From NCBI GenBank assembly GCA_030066475.1, contig JASJBO010000147.1, positions 1 through 13,840 on the forward strand: a DNA stretch of 13,840 bases, read 5' to 3'. The stretch is from Myxococcota bacterium (lineage in GTDB: Bacteria; Myxococcota_A; UBA9160; PR03). Positions 13,776-13,840 of this stretch are shown piece after piece. The notes beneath the pieces were generated by a model. The model was not told where the DNA came from. It did no database searches and saw nothing but the letters and a program-made list of their open reading frames with translations. The position numbers and the translations under genes were made by a program. Numbering within the stretch: the stretch's first letter is position 1; every line of letters begins with the position of its first letter.

Positions 13776-13829
13776 TGACTTCGCTCGGCTTCGCCTCGCT
13801 GCGCGCGCCTTCGGCGCTTGCGGGGTGCC
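13776..13829 (+). repeat. dispersed intergenic repeat, copy C (right arm of inverted repeat)
   Basis: Runs tgacttcgctcggcttcgcc to gcgcttgcggggtgcc. It has the same orientation and the same start and end words as copy A. Paired with copy B it would give a hairpin with arms of about 50 bases, a possible bidirectional terminator downstream of the ACAD operon. The window ends 11 bp further on. Confidence 0.6.
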
Positions 13830-13840
13830 CGCGTAGGGGC

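Noticed and set aside
9634..13836. A plus-strand open frame of 1400 codons spanning the synthetase and both ACAD genes
   Set aside because: It is antisense to the synthetase and out of frame with the ACADs. Its Arg/Ala/Gly-rich translation matches no fold. Long stop-free frames are expected in DNA this GC-rich.
1..13840. tRNA, rRNA, riboswitch or CRISPR array
   Set aside because: Reading both strands I saw no cloverleaf with a T-loop GTTCRANYC pattern, no rRNA landmarks, and no regularly spaced repeats. A covariance-model scan would be needed to exclude degenerate cases.

Overview
The window is very GC-rich DNA with GC-loaded third codon positions, GTG and TTG starts, and no tRNA, rRNA, CRISPR array or intact transposase that I can see. 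The gene content fits a Gram-negative, fatty-acid- or sterol-degrading bacterium of the myxobacterial, Binatota or wider former 'deltaproteobacterial' kind. It includes a secreted tail-collar-like protein, an HPF-cold-shock fusion, several acyl-CoA dehydrogenases (ACADs) and an acyl-CoA synthetase. The lineage is an inference from gene style, not a proven assignment.

Layout. 1-127: window edge, perhaps part of a minus-strand gene. 128-2176 (-): large membrane M48 metallopeptidase. 2177-2747: gene-poor stretch with a 17-bp tandem duplication and a decayed membrane-protein tail. 2748-3719 (+): secreted fibre-like protein with five His-X-His motifs. 3768-4478: two head-to-head gene remnants, an acyl-CoA carboxylase end on the minus strand and an ACAD end on the plus strand. 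They are separated by a scar of about 95 bp. This looks like a deletion that removed the 5' halves of a divergent gene pair. 4603-5715 (-): membrane-anchored SGNH hydrolase, divergent from a 58-residue single-span membrane protein (5774-5950, +).

6077-7903 (+): a defence or stress island with a tandem-HTH regulator, then a RES-Xre toxin-antitoxin pair. The pair is preceded by a strong -35/-10 promoter with a 13-bp palindrome in its spacer, and it has essentially no leader. 7911-8387 (-): SnoaL-like protein. 8578-9587 (+): probable two-gene operon of a two-CBS protein and an HPF/RaiA-cold-shock fusion, pointing to energy or stress control of ribosomes.

9589-13675: a catabolic cluster. An acyl-CoA synthetase (-) is divergent from two adjacent ACAD genes (+). 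The ACADs have complementary defects: the first lacks a catalytic Glu, and the second lacks the Arg/Phe-Gly/Gln flavin segment. Together they would form one active site, as in the alpha2-beta2 ACADs of steroid degradation. The window ends in a large imperfect inverted repeat whose unit also occurs after the ACAD remnant at about 4530.

The strongest candidates for follow-up are the complementary ACAD pair, the operator arrangement of the RES-Xre module with its upstream regulator, the divergent-pair deletion scar, and the His-X-His fibre protein. I do not see a clearly new multi-gene system.
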